IMG/VR virus record: IMGVR_UViG_3300028666_000022
Location: 275,899-339,898 of that record
DNA from: a virus
Length of the DNA: 64,000 nt
Strand: one strand, 5' to 3'
The notes beneath the pieces are model-generated. The model was given only the letters and a program-made list of their open reading frames with translations, was not told the origin of the DNA and did not search any database. This document shows positions 35,188 through 44,139 of this stretch, piece by piece. Within the stretch, counting starts at the first letter, position 1. Each line of letters starts with the position of its first letter. The position numbers and the translations under genes were made by a program.

Positions 35188-35238
35188 ATAATTTATTGTA
35201 AAAATATTATAATTTATTGTAAAAATATTATAATTAAT
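35187..35238. repeat. 21-bp AT-rich direct repeat, about 2.4 copies
   Basis: TATAATTTATTGTAAAAATA plus one T repeats with a 21-bp period between the portal terminator and the late-type box. It is two helical turns long per unit and might be a binding site. Confidence 0.6.
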
Positions 35239-35273
35239 TTCGTCCGAAAAATAAGATACATTTCAGACGAAAT
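35237..35273 (-). terminator. terminator after the portal gene
   Basis: ATTTCGTCCGAAA (35237-35249) and TTTCAGACGAAAT (35261-35273) form a 13-bp stem on the minus-strand RNA with one G-U pair. It lies 45 bp after the portal stop and is followed by an AT-rich run. Confidence 0.7.
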
Positions 35274-35317
35274 ATCATTATATTTGTCACAAACATATAC
35301 TAAATTTGTGAAATTAT

Positions 35318-38300
35318 TTACACTTCTAAGTCTTCTATATCCTCAAAATTAACATCTTGTACTTCATTGATGGTTTGTACTTTATTTATGCTTTCACCTT
35401 GTTTTAACATATCATCTATTTCATTAATCATATTCATTGCATTGGTATTTAGTTGAGTGTTTTTACTATCATTCTCTTTAATTATCTTCTTATGTTTAAC
35501 TTCTTTTTTCAGTTCTTTTCCATAAACAAGATTTTCTATTTGCTTATTATATTCTTCTTCAGTTAAAACAGCTTTCTTATTTACAAATCCTTCACCTTCT
35601 ACTGGTGGTAATTCTGATGGTGTTTGAAATGGTTGCCCTTCTTGTGGTTTTGGTGTTTCATTAGGATTTTGAGCATCACCTGCAGGAGCATTAGAAGGAT
35701 TGTTTGAACCACCTTGAGTAGTTTCACCACTTTGAGGTGTATTTCCTCCTAATGGTAATCCTTCTACTGGTTCTCCATATCTTTTATCTATATCTGTAAA
35801 TAAACCAGATTTTTTGATTATAACAGGAGAATCTTGAAGCTCTTGTATTATAACCCTTTCCATCTTCTGTTGCTTTAAGTCCTCTACAATTTCTCTATCA
35901 CTCATATTAAATATTTGACGTTTAGCTGTTGTATGTGACATTGGGGCAATACCATTTTCACTTCGAGTTAATTCACCATAGGTTTGTGCTTTTTCTCGCA
36001 TTAATTCTGATTTTAACAATTCCTGTTGTGTTGATGGATTTGTTAATGTTAATGTGAAATCTTTTAAATCATCTCCAGAATATCCTAATAAATATAGGTG
36101 TATCATAGCCATTTTATTCAGTTCTTGAATCATGGCCTGTTGAATGCGGTTCACTTTTTTTGAAAACCTTATATCAAATTGTGCTAAATTCTTACCACCT
36201 CCTGCAGCATCTTGAAATGAGAGGAACGGTTTTGGAATTCCAAGCCCGATCATTAAATTATCACGTAGATATTCTATATCATGGATGGAATCGAGATTAC
36301 TATTTTTAGTGAATATACCACAAGATAAAGCAAAATTATGATAATTATGATATTTTTCATTACCATCAATTGTTATTGTACCAGTGTCTTGTTTTTCTGA
36401 AAGATATTCAATTGATACTATTTTATGATTAAAATTTTTTTCTGTTATAAAACTTACAATTCTTTTTTTAATGTCAAACTTACAATAATTCCAATAATCT
36501 TTAATATTATTAAAATATATTAAATTATTAGGGTTACAATTTTTTATATCTAAATTTAGAAAATGAACTATATTTTTATCTTTTTTTGTTTTATCATTTA
36601 AATATTCAATAAAATTATTATAATTACTAGATTCAAAATCAATATATAATTGATCATAAAATTGATTTATTTTGCTTGAAAAATATTTTATAATTTCTTC
36701 GGAAAATTCATGTTTTATTAGAAAACCTTCATTATATAATTCATTTGAAATAATTTCCTCAAACCTAAATTGATGACATTTATTATGAAGAGGAATTAAA
36801 TTTTCTTTCATAAATGAATCTTCAATCTTTTCAAAAAGTTTTGAAGCTAATATATGGTGAACATCTAAATTTTTATTTTCTTTTTTTTCAAAACAAAACT
36901 GACAAATATTATTACAATCATTTCTAACTTCATTGAATATTTCTTGGTGTTTTTTATAATATCTTCTGTTTTTTCTAAAATTTGAAATATTGTTTTTATT
37001 AGTAAAATAATATTCTTTTTTACAAGTAAGGGAACAAAAGTTTTGATTTCTTCCATTTGATGGTTTATTAATTTCTTTTCCACAATTTTTACATTGTATT
37101 ATTATTCTTTCTAATTTTATCTTACTATTATAATAACAATCAATAGAGCAATATTTTCTTTTTATTTTTTTATTAAATTTCTTATTACAATACTCACATG
37201 TTTGTGAAATATTAATTATTCCTTTATAATTATAAATTTTATTACCATTATAATATAATGATCTTTTTTTAGAATAACATTCTCTTGAACATAGTGTTTG
37301 TTTATTAAAATATGAATAAGACCTATTATCACTAATAATATTTTCACAACAAGAACACTTTTTTAAAAAAGTTATACTATTTAAACCTCTTTTTTTAAAT
37401 TTAAAATTTTTTAATATTAAATTAAAATCAACATATTTATTTTCTTTATGATCATAAACATATTGTGTTTTATTATCAATAATCTTATTAAATGCCCACA
37501 TAGATTCACCAACACTTAAATCTTTAGCTTCTTTAGTACCATTGAATTTAGTAGGAAATTTATGATCGGGGGTACATGTAATTGATTCACCATTATCTAA
37601 TGTTAGTTTCAATACATCAGTATTTTTTCTAGTTACTCCTGCCCATGAAATAATTCCGGGTACAATTTCACCTGTTTCTGGATTTATTGAATATGACCAT
37701 AATTCTTTACCTTCTTCATATTCTTTAATTATTTCATTTAAAGCCAAACTCCTACCATCTAATAAATCTATTTTTGTATCTAAAGCAAGACAAGCACCCG
37801 GTAAAGTATCAATACCTGTTTGAGTATTTGCATTTCTTACTGGTAAAAAATAATCTTCATCATTCCCCAATAAATTAAAACGGTAATCAATTTGTCCATC
37901 GTTTGGTGCTACTTGTGCAGTTTTTTTGAATTTAGTAGCAACTTTATATATGTAATTCTCAATATCATCTTCGTCTATGTTTCCAACATCAATCTTAAAT
38001 ACTTTTTTCTCACCAGCACGAACAATACGATATGTTAACATAGCATCTTCTGCCATAATTAATTCTCGGAAAACCCTTCTACATTTATTTAGTACGCTAT
38101 TTCCGTAAGGCAAAAATTTATCGTCACCTAAAAGTCTAAAGTGTGCAATTTCAAAGGTATTAAATTCATCACCAGTCATTCTCTCTTTAAATCTAACTGT
38201 TGGTTTTCCATTTTGTATTCTTTCGAACCTTTCTATTTCATAATTTACTAATTGTTTTACATGTGTAATTCCTTTTTTTCTTTCTCCATAAATTAAAACA

Positions 38301-38806
38301 AAATTATCACCATATTTAATCGTGTTGCGTGTCCAAAAAGGTAAGTTAACGTTCACATTAACAATGTCATAGAAAAATTCTTCTAACAAATATTTAATCC
38401 TTTCTTTATTAGAATATATATTTAACATTTTACCATTGAGGCCAATTGTGGTGGCTTCCTCCATAAATAAATCTAATGCACTTGCAATAAGAGGGTAATA
38501 TTCCATTCCTTCATAGTCCATATAGGCCGGTAGGCGAGCTGCTTCATATTGCAATGCCTTTTGAAAACCTCTATCAGTAGTTCGAAAAAATTTATTTTGA
38601 AGTTCTTTTTTTTGTTCTATTTCCAGACCTTTTCTATGAATTTCTTCAGGAGAATTGCCTTTAATTATGATTCTACTTTCTTTAGATGGGGTACTACCAA
38701 CAGGAGATGTTGGAGAAGGCATTTGTTCATTATAACCAAAACCATCGGCATTAAATAATTGGGTTAAGTTCTGATATACTGTTAATTTATTTTCTTTCTC
38801 AGCCAT
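35318..38806 (-). CDS. 20: portal protein, gp20-like, interrupted by an intein
   Basis: A 1162-residue precursor; residues 339-835 are an intein, so the mature portal is about 665 residues (T4 gp20 is 524, and this one has an extended Pro/Gln/Gly-rich C-terminus). T4-type features: FWTRNTIKYGDNFVLIY, RFRLLGDD-like HFRLLGDDKFLPYGNSVL, EDAMLTYRIVRAGEKKVFKI, then TLPGA joined to SNLDSIHDIEYLRDNL (T4: TLPGG-x-N-L). It forms the dodecameric DNA gate of the head. A late-type box is 24 nt upstream and a terminator follows. Confidence 0.9.
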   Translation of the reverse strand: MAEKENKLTVYQNLTQLFNADGFGYNEQMPSPTSPVGSTPSKESRIIIKGNSPEEIHRKGLEIEQKKELQNKFFRTTDRGFQKALQYEAARLPAYMDYEGMEYYPLIASALDLFMEEATTIGLNGKMLNIYSNKERIKYLLEEFFYDIVNVNVNLPFWTRNTIKYGDNFVLIYGERKKGITHVKQLVNYEIERFERIQNGKPTVRFKERMTGDEFNTFEIAHFRLLGDDKFLPYGNSVLNKCRRVFRELIMAEDAMLTYRIVRAGEKKVFKIDVGNIDEDDIENYIYKVATKFKKTAQVAPNDGQIDYRFNLLGNDEDYFLPVRNANTQTGIDTLPGACLALDTKIDLLDGRSLALNEIIKEYEEGKELWSYSINPETGEIVPGIISWAGVTRKNTDVLKLTLDNGESITCTPDHKFPTKFNGTKEAKDLSVGESMWAFNKIIDNKTQYVYDHKENKYVDFNLILKNFKFKKRGLNSITFLKKCSCCENIISDNRSYSYFNKQTLCSRECYSKKRSLYYNGNKIYNYKGIINISQTCEYCNKKFNKKIKRKYCSIDCYYNSKIKLERIIIQCKNCGKEINKPSNGRNQNFCSLTCKKEYYFTNKNNISNFRKNRRYYKKHQEIFNEVRNDCNNICQFCFEKKENKNLDVHHILASKLFEKIEDSFMKENLIPLHNKCHQFRFEEIISNELYNEGFLIKHEFSEEIIKYFSSKINQFYDQLYIDFESSNYNNFIEYLNDKTKKDKNIVHFLNLDIKNCNPNNLIYFNNIKDYWNYCKFDIKKRIVSFITEKNFNHKIVSIEYLSEKQDTGTITIDGNEKYHNYHNFALSCGIFTKNSNLDSIHDIEYLRDNLMIGLGIPKPFLSFQDAAGGGKNLAQFDIRFSKKVNRIQQAMIQELNKMAMIHLYLLGYSGDDLKDFTLTLTNPSTQQELLKSELMREKAQTYGELTRSENGIAPMSHTTAKRQIFNMSDREIVEDLKQQKMERVIIQELQDSPVIIKKSGLFTDIDKRYGEPVEGLPLGGNTPQSGETTQGGSNNPSNAPAGDAQNPNETPKPQEGQPFQTPSELPPVEGEGFVNKKAVLTEEEYNKQIENLVYGKELKKEVKHKKIIKENDSKNTQLNTNAMNMINEIDDMLKQGESINKVQTINEVQDVNFEDIEDLEV
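36302..37792 (-). mobile_element. intein (497 residues, HNH plus zinc-ribbon type) in the portal
   Basis: It starts at Cys339 (CLALDTKIDLLDGRSLA) and ends at Asn835 (CGIFTKN) before extein Ser. Flanks rejoin to TLPGASNLDSIHD. The endonuclease region is not LAGLIDADG: it has three Cys-pair zinc ribbons (CSCCEN...CSREC, CEYCNK...CSIDC, CKNCGK...CSLTC) and an HNH core (CQFCFEKK, NLDVHHILASKLFEK, LIPLHNKCHQ). The penultimate residue is Lys instead of His. Confidence 0.85.
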
Positions 38807-38829
38807 TTCTATAAATTTTTATAATTTAT

Positions 38830-38839
38830 TATAAATACT
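38830..38839 (-). promoter_or_regulatory. late-type box AGTATTTATA for the portal
   Basis: Exact match on the minus strand, 24 nt before the ATG at 38806. Confidence 0.6.
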
Positions 38840-38889
38840 AAAATTTTTGTCAAAAATCAATACTTTTATAATAAATACAATAAATAAAA

Positions 38890-38915
38890 AAACCACTAAA
38901 ATTAATTAGTGGTTT
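38890..38915 (-). terminator. terminator after the 38943-40526 gene
   Basis: AAACCACTA (38890-38898) pairs with TAGTGGTTT (38907-38915). It has the same loop core (AAATTAAT) as the hairpin at 49923. On the minus strand it is followed by a T-run. Confidence 0.7.
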
Positions 38916-38942
38916 AGTATTAAAGAATTCATGATTAAATAA

Positions 38943-40526
38943 TTATGTTGATTTAAACACAAATTTCATATCACCACAATCATAAAGTTTGTTGTAACCC
39001 AAATCTTTCATAATTTCATCTGTGGTTTTATTTTCATTTGGTTTTTGTTTACTTAAAATAAATTCATTAATATTATGCTTATTATAACTTATATAAGTAT
39101 GTCTATCTACAAAATAAAAATTAGGTTCTGTATTTTCAATAATTTTAAATCCTAATTCTTCATATAATTTACCATTATAATATCTCCTATCCACAAATGT
39201 TATAATTTCATTCGGATTATAATTACTGATAAAATATTCAAGTAGTTTATTTGCTCCACCAATAATTATTGTATTTAATTTATTACTAAATCTCAATAAT
39301 TCATAATTATTACCAGCTATTTTATTGAAACTCATAATCGAAACTAATTCATCATTACAAAATAATCCAATTTTAATCTCAGAATTTATTTTGCCAAGAA
39401 AATGATTATTTTCTAAAAAATCTAAATACAAACCATCATCAATTTCTTTTATAAGAATATCATTTGTTTTATTATTTGTATCAATGTTATAATCAAAAAT
39501 ATTTAAACTTTCCATTAATATTGATTCAATTATTTCATTTTTCATTATCCATTCATTTTCAAATATTTGTATTAGATGAATATTTTGTTCATTACTTAAA
39601 TTCGTTTTATTTGAATGATAATGAATGTCTTTGAATTTATCCGAATGCCAATAAATTCCATTGAATTCAACTCCAACTCTATTACTTTCAACATAAATAT
39701 CAATTTCTTGAGTGCCAATCTTAATTTTCTTGGTTTTAAGACCTAATTCATTTTCAATGAATTCACGTATTTCAATTTCCTTTATTGAGGAATTTTTATT
39801 TATCGGATAACATATTGTACAAATATTATCAATTTTAACATTAGTTCTGCCATATACATTATCTTTTTTAATTATAAATTCATTATGAACAGGACAATAA
39901 TTTTTTATTTTCACATAAACATCATCAATAATTTCAATATTTTCTTTAGAAATATTCAATTTTTTAGCAAATGAATTTAACGTGGTATTATTATGTCGAG
40001 TATTCATTATTTTTTTAAAATCATCACTATAACAATATTGAGTAACACCAAATTTTTTTAAATTAGTTTTTATTTTTTTGTCTAAAATAATCTTAGATTT
40101 AGATGGATTATCTACACCGTATTTTAATAAACAAGTTTCTTTTGATTTATCTCTAATTGCTTTAGATTGCATTGTATATGGTACACCATAATTCTTTAAT
40201 GAGGTTTTTATTTTCTTTTCTTTAATTAAAGAACTACCACTAATACATTTATTACAACAAAAATCCAAATATTTATTTAATTGATTATAAAATTTTACAT
40301 CATTATTACAATTTTCGTTTTTACATTTTGGTTGTATTGTAATATTATAAATATAATTATATAACTTTTGTCGCCAAATAAAATCATTATTCGGAAAATA
40401 TTTTTCATTATATTCGGTAATTACTAAAAATTCATTAGGTAAATATTTCTTAAATGTTAATTCTCTTGTTTTTTGACCCATAGAATTATCAATACTTAAA
40501 TAAGCAATTAGTTCTTCTCTATTCAT
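38943..40526 (-). CDS. Vsr-like endonuclease with C-terminal Mom/GNAT-like domain
   Basis: A 527-residue protein. The N-terminus has a Cys-rich ribbon (PKCKNENCNND...FCCNKC), then KTSLKNYGVPYTMQSKAIRD and KETCLLKYGVDNPSKSK, both typical of phage mobile nucleases. The middle has a Vsr/PD-(D/E)XK core (QEIDIYVESNRVGVEFNGIY, WHSDK). The C-terminus (about 360-500) is the same Mom/GNAT-like domain as in the 19878 gene (ELLRFSNKLNTIIIGGANKL, IITFVDRRYYNGKLYEELGF). It is a free-standing homing-type element upstream of the portal. Confidence 0.75.
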   Translation of the reverse strand: MNREELIAYLSIDNSMGQKTRELTFKKYLPNEFLVITEYNEKYFPNNDFIWRQKLYNYIYNITIQPKCKNENCNNDVKFYNQLNKYLDFCCNKCISGSSLIKEKKIKTSLKNYGVPYTMQSKAIRDKSKETCLLKYGVDNPSKSKIILDKKIKTNLKKFGVTQYCYSDDFKKIMNTRHNNTTLNSFAKKLNISKENIEIIDDVYVKIKNYCPVHNEFIIKKDNVYGRTNVKIDNICTICYPINKNSSIKEIEIREFIENELGLKTKKIKIGTQEIDIYVESNRVGVEFNGIYWHSDKFKDIHYHSNKTNLSNEQNIHLIQIFENEWIMKNEIIESILMESLNIFDYNIDTNNKTNDILIKEIDDGLYLDFLENNHFLGKINSEIKIGLFCNDELVSIMSFNKIAGNNYELLRFSNKLNTIIIGGANKLLEYFISNYNPNEIITFVDRRYYNGKLYEELGFKIIENTEPNFYFVDRHTYISYNKHNINEFILSKQKPNENKTTDEIMKDLGYNKLYDCGDMKFVFKST

Positions 40527-40577
40527 TTCTAAAATAAATTATTGTATACAAAAATATAAATAATTTTTCGAATATGC

Positions 40578-40607
40578 TTGGTTTTTAAATTTTTTATCAT
40601 ATCTTTG
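40578..40607 (+). promoter_or_regulatory. early-type promoter (best match)
   Basis: TTG (40578-40580), exactly 19-nt spacer, TATCTTTG (40600-40607). This is a textbook Bacteroidetes promoter, 24 nt before the ATG at 40632, opening the second early run. Confidence 0.7.
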
Positions 40608-40631
40608 TTCCTAAATTTAGAACATGATATT

Positions 40632-41162
40632 ATGGAAAAGAAAACAAATTTGAAAGAAATTATCGAATATATATTAGAAAAATTAAATAAATCTAATTAT
40701 ATTGATCCTGCAGAACATCTATATGATGCAATAAAAGGAATTAGTAGACATTTAAATGATGATAATCTGAATGATTATATACATGATTTTTTATGGGGAT
40801 TGGAATCAGATACTGTTATTGATATTGATGGTATAGTTAAAGAATGTTCTGATTTATTACGAAAATTTTATGTAATGAAAACAACTAAAAATAAACAACC
40901 ATCAAAAGTAGAACGAAGCGAGATTTATTATAAAATACTCGCTATTATTAAGAAACTAAAATTAGTTGAAACAGACAGTGATGATTATGATCATCCAAGT
41001 ATTGCTTGTGAATTAGAAAAATTATTTATTTCTGAAAAAAATTTAAATAATTTTGAATCATTTAAAGATCATATGCTTTCTGCGAGAGCTACATTATATC
41101 CAGATAAAACATATGAAGAAGTTGTTGCTCTTTTAGATACAATGAAAAACCCTTTTAATTAA
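40632..41162 (+). CDS. hypothetical early protein
   Basis: A 176-residue protein from the ATG at 40632 (MEKKTNLKEIIEYILEKLNK). The longer frame from 40578 would start within the promoter and is rejected. It is helical, with an acidic middle. No family is recognised. Confidence 0.6.
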   Translation: MEKKTNLKEIIEYILEKLNKSNYIDPAEHLYDAIKGISRHLNDDNLNDYIHDFLWGLESDTVIDIDGIVKECSDLLRKFYVMKTTKNKQPSKVERSEIYYKILAIIKKLKLVETDSDDYDHPSIACELEKLFISEKNLNNFESFKDHMLSARATLYPDKTYEEVVALLDTMKNPFN

Positions 41163-41170
41163 TATTTATT

Positions 41171-41308
41171 ATGAAAAACATTACTGATGATCAGAAAGAA
41201 ATATTAATTACTTTTATTAAATGGTATTGGAAGGAAGTTGAAGGTAAACCCTATGATATTAATTCAGAAGAAGTTGTGAATTATTTTATTGATGATGTAA
41301 TTAATTGA
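41171..41308 (+). CDS. small hypothetical protein (45 residues)
   Basis: ATG at 41171 in the context TTTATTATG, TGA at 41306-41308. The product begins MKNITDDQKEILITFIKWYW and is acidic at its end. It is 5 bp before the next ATG. Confidence 0.5.
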   Translation: MKNITDDQKEILITFIKWYWKEVEGKPYDINSEEVVNYFIDDVIN

Positions 41309-41312
41309 TATT

Positions 41313-41621
41313 ATGATAACAAAAGAAGAATATTTAATAGCAAAACATATTGTTCAAGAATATGAAAAAGAAATTAAAAATCATTCAATTGGTGTTATTT
41401 CTTTAGATGCTGAAGATTTTATGCTTTGGAAAGAAGATATAAAATTATTTGGTGATGGTTTGGAAACTAGAAAAAGATTTAAGATTGGTAATATTACATA
41501 TTTTTGTATTTCAAATCTTAATGATTTATGTTCAGTAAGATTTGATGAAGTTATTGAAACAAATTATGCTAAAGAGAATGAAATCTATGAAGATATTAAA
41601 ACATATATTAACATAAATTAA
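41313..41621 (+). CDS. hypothetical early protein
   Basis: A 102-residue alpha/beta protein starting MITKEEYLIAKHIVQEYEKE. It is 6 bp before the nucleotidyltransferase gene. No family is recognised. Confidence 0.55.
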   Translation: MITKEEYLIAKHIVQEYEKEIKNHSIGVISLDAEDFMLWKEDIKLFGDGLETRKRFKIGNITYFCISNLNDLCSVRFDEVIETNYAKENEIYEDIKTYININ

Positions 41622-41627
41622 AAGTGA

Positions 41628-42305
41628 ATGAACATAATTATAAATAAAGAAGAAAGAGATTACTTAGAAAAATCAGTCTTAAGAAGATTTACTATTGGAT
41701 CACAATTATATGGAACAAACAATTCAGAATCAGATACTGATATTCTTTCAATTTATGAAACATCTGAATTAGAATTAATGTCAGGTTTACCTAATTTTCA
41801 TCAATTTCAGTGGAAAGATACTGAAAATAATATTGATTGGTTATATACATCAGAATTACAATTTTGGAAAAACTTTTATTCTGGTGATTCGATCATAAAT
41901 GCTGATATTGTTTTATTTACTGATTTAATTAAAGATGATTTAAAATTATCATATTGTAGGACATATAAGGTAATTAAAGCATATATTGGATTTGCTAAAA
42001 GAGATTTGAAACATATTAATAAAGATAAAAGTAAATTATTTCATGCTAATAGAGGATTATATTGTGCTCAAGAACTTTTAGAAGGAAGATTACCATTATT
42101 ATCAGAAATACAAAAATTAGCTTTAAAAGATGGTTATTTCCAAGAAAATTTAGGAGATTTAATATATACCGAAAATTTATTAAGAACAAAACTTAATAAA
42201 TTATATGATGATAATAAAATAGTAACATATTATATTGAAAAATGTGGTAATATGCTATTTGATAAAATGTTTGAAGCAAATAATATTAAAGAATTTAAAT
42301 ACTAA
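41628..42305 (+). CDS. RlaP-like nucleotidyltransferase
   Basis: A 225-residue protein with TIGSQLYGTNNSESDTDILS near the N-terminus: Gly24-Ser25 and the Asp36-x-Asp38 pair are the catalytic signature of polymerase-beta-type nucleotidyltransferases. The spacing and SxLYG fit the RlaP family (RNA-ligase-associated). A helical C-terminal domain follows. With the PseT-like and Thg1-like enzymes nearby, an RNA-repair or tRNA-end-modification role is likely, but the substrate is unknown. Confidence 0.75.
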   Translation: MNIIINKEERDYLEKSVLRRFTIGSQLYGTNNSESDTDILSIYETSELELMSGLPNFHQFQWKDTENNIDWLYTSELQFWKNFYSGDSIINADIVLFTDLIKDDLKLSYCRTYKVIKAYIGFAKRDLKHINKDKSKLFHANRGLYCAQELLEGRLPLLSEIQKLALKDGYFQENLGDLIYTENLLRTKLNKLYDDNKIVTYYIEKCGNMLFDKMFEANNIKEFKY

Positions 42306-42493
42306 TGAAAATAAATTACGATATATTATATAATAAATATGTTAAGAATTGTAAAAAGAATCCTAAATCATTTAGTGATTTCATTAGAATATATACTAAA
42401 ATAATTTTTCATCGACAAATAATAAGGCCACAAATAATTTGGTGGCAAGAAACATATAAAATAATGAATACAAAATATTATAAAAATTATTAA
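42305..42493 (+). CDS. small hypothetical basic protein
   Basis: A 62-residue basic protein whose ATG shares a base with the previous stop (TAATG). It contains HRQIIRPQIIWWQETYKIMN. No family is recognised. Confidence 0.45.
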   Translation: MKINYDILYNKYVKNCKKNPKSFSDFIRIYTKIIFHRQIIRPQIIWWQETYKIMNTKYYKNY

Positions 42494-42494
42494 T

Positions 42495-42725
42495 ATGACA
42501 AATGAAAAGATTGAAAGTTTTAAACTCAACGAAGAGGACAACACAATCGAAGTTGTTAAAAGAGTACCTAGTAATAAGATGTATGCTGTTTATCCACCAA
42601 AACCAGCACCAGATTATGTATGGAAAGAAATTTACGGTATTATAGACAATAAGATTCAATTAATCAAAAAAATTGATGGAAAACATATTCCAGCAAAATA
42701 TAATGATGAACAAATTATTTTTTAA
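42495..42725 (+). CDS. small hypothetical protein
   Basis: A 76-residue protein starting MTNEKIESFKLNEEDNTIEV and containing VYPPKPAPDYVWKEIYG. The pattern of a proline-containing loop between strands is seen in several phages, but no function is known. Confidence 0.5.
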   Translation: MTNEKIESFKLNEEDNTIEVVKRVPSNKMYAVYPPKPAPDYVWKEIYGIIDNKIQLIKKIDGKHIPAKYNDEQIIF

Positions 42726-42727
42726 AA

Positions 42728-42761
42728 TTTGTAACAAAATAAAATTATTTACGTAAATATT
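42728..42761 (+). promoter_or_regulatory. early-type promoter variant
   Basis: TTTG (42728-42731), 22-nt spacer starting TAACAAAAT and ending TTACG, then TAAATATT (42754-42761). It is the same element as at 4194, with a weaker -7 box. ATG follows at 42770. Confidence 0.45.
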
Positions 42762-42769
42762 AATCATAT

Positions 42770-43003
42770 ATGGAACAATTAATTTATATAATAAACAATA
42801 GTAATTATGTATTAATTGAATTATTAGTTACTGATAGAAATAAAATTAAATGTGAAAAACTCATAGAAAAATACGAAATAATAGTACAAGGAATGAAAAA
42901 ATTTGATGATGGTGGTTGGTTTGGAGTTAAACACTTAATTTTGAATGTACTTGTGCCAGAAAAAGATATTTTAAATTTTCAAAATGAACTTAATTTATGT
43001 TAA
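42770..43003 (+). CDS. hypothetical early protein
   Basis: A 77-residue alpha/beta protein with its own promoter variant. It contains MKKFDDGGWFGVKHLILNVL. It overlaps the next gene by 7 nt. No family is recognised. Confidence 0.5.
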   Translation: MEQLIYIINNSNYVLIELLVTDRNKIKCEKLIEKYEIIVQGMKKFDDGGWFGVKHLILNVLVPEKDILNFQNELNLC

Positions 43004-43272
43004 ATAGTGAATATTATCCACTACTAAATACAAATAAAACCATTAAAGAATGGTGGAATGATTTAAATTGGGGTGAAAGAGTTGATATAGGTGGTGTTGC
43101 AATTCATTTTACTTTAATGACTGCAAATTATAGATGGAATAGTAATTTTAATTATGAAGATTTAACTAAATCTCAAAAGAAAATAGTTAAAACTATATAT
43201 TCTAATAGAAATAGTAAATGGTCAATGTTTAATTTTGAATATGAAAATATTCTTGGTATGTTAAAATTTTAA
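42997..43272 (+). CDS. hypothetical early protein
   Basis: A 91-residue protein rich in Trp and Asn, including KEWWNDLNWGERVDIGG. It overlaps the previous gene by 7 nt and is 15 bp before the pseT-like gene. No family is recognised. Confidence 0.5.
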   Translation: MLNSEYYPLLNTNKTIKEWWNDLNWGERVDIGGVAIHFTLMTANYRWNSNFNYEDLTKSQKKIVKTIYSNRNSKWSMFNFEYENILGMLKF

Positions 43273-43287
43273 TTTAAGTAAATTATT

Positions 43288-44127
43288 ATGTTAAAAGTAA
43301 TATTACTAAAAGGATTGCCGGGTAGTGGAAAATCAACATTTGCCAGAGAATTGATTTCTAAATATCCAAATTCATATAAACGTATAAATAAGGATGATTT
43401 AAGATCGATGTTAGATAATGGTAAACATTCTGATGATAGTGAAAAATTTATTAATCAAGTTCGAGATGCTTTAATTCTAATGGCTTTAGAAAAAGGAAAA
43501 CATGTAATTGTTGATGATACTAATCTTGCTCCAAAACATGAGGAAAGAATAAAGCAATTGATAAAAGGTAAAGCTGAATTAGAAATAAAAGATTTTACTG
43601 ACGTTCCTTTAGAGACGTGTATTAAAAATGATTTAAAACGAGTAGCTAGTGTTGGTGAAAAGGTAATTCGTGATATGTACAAGCAATTTATATTAAAAAC
43701 TGAAACATATAGTGAAAACCCTGATTTAACTAAAGCAATTATTGTTGATATTGATGGAACATTAGCAAAAATGAAAGATAGATCTCCTTTTGATTGGAGT
43801 AAGGTTAAAGAAGATAGTTGCAATGAAACTATTAAGAAAATAGTAAATAATTATAGTGAAACCGTAATTATTGTTTCAGGTAGGGATGGTATTTGTAAAG
43901 AAGATACGATCGAATGGCTTAAAACTAATGACATTAAATTCAATCATATATTAATGAGAGATGTTGGCAACAATGAAAAAGATAGTATTATTAAACGTAG
44001 ATTATTTGACGAAAATATCAGAGGTAAATATTTTATTGAGTATGTACTAGATGATAGAAATCAAGTAGTTGAGATGTGGAGGAATATGGGATTAACATGT
44101 CTCCAAGTTAATGAAGGAAATTTTTAA
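43288..44127 (+). CDS. pseT: polynucleotide 5'-kinase / 3'-phosphatase (PseT-like)
   Basis: A 279-residue protein aligned along its length with T4 PseT. Kinase domain: Walker A GLPGSGKST (residues 9-17), INKDDLR and VIVDDTNL. HAD phosphatase domain: IIVDIDGTLAKM (Asp154, Asp156), IVVSGR-like VIIVSGRDG and DDRNQVVEMWRNMGLTCLQV, almost the T4 ending. It repairs cut RNA or DNA ends by making 5'-phosphate and 3'-hydroxyl. No RNA ligase was seen in the window. Confidence 0.92.
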   Translation: MLKVILLKGLPGSGKSTFARELISKYPNSYKRINKDDLRSMLDNGKHSDDSEKFINQVRDALILMALEKGKHVIVDDTNLAPKHEERIKQLIKGKAELEIKDFTDVPLETCIKNDLKRVASVGEKVIRDMYKQFILKTETYSENPDLTKAIIVDIDGTLAKMKDRSPFDWSKVKEDSCNETIKKIVNNYSETVIIVSGRDGICKEDTIEWLKTNDIKFNHILMRDVGNNEKDSIIKRRLFDENIRGKYFIEYVLDDRNQVVEMWRNMGLTCLQVNEGNF

Positions 44128-44139
44128 TGAAAATATATT

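Noticed and set aside
40578-40631. Longer start for the 40632 gene
   Set aside because: It would begin within the TTG-N19-TATCTTTG promoter.
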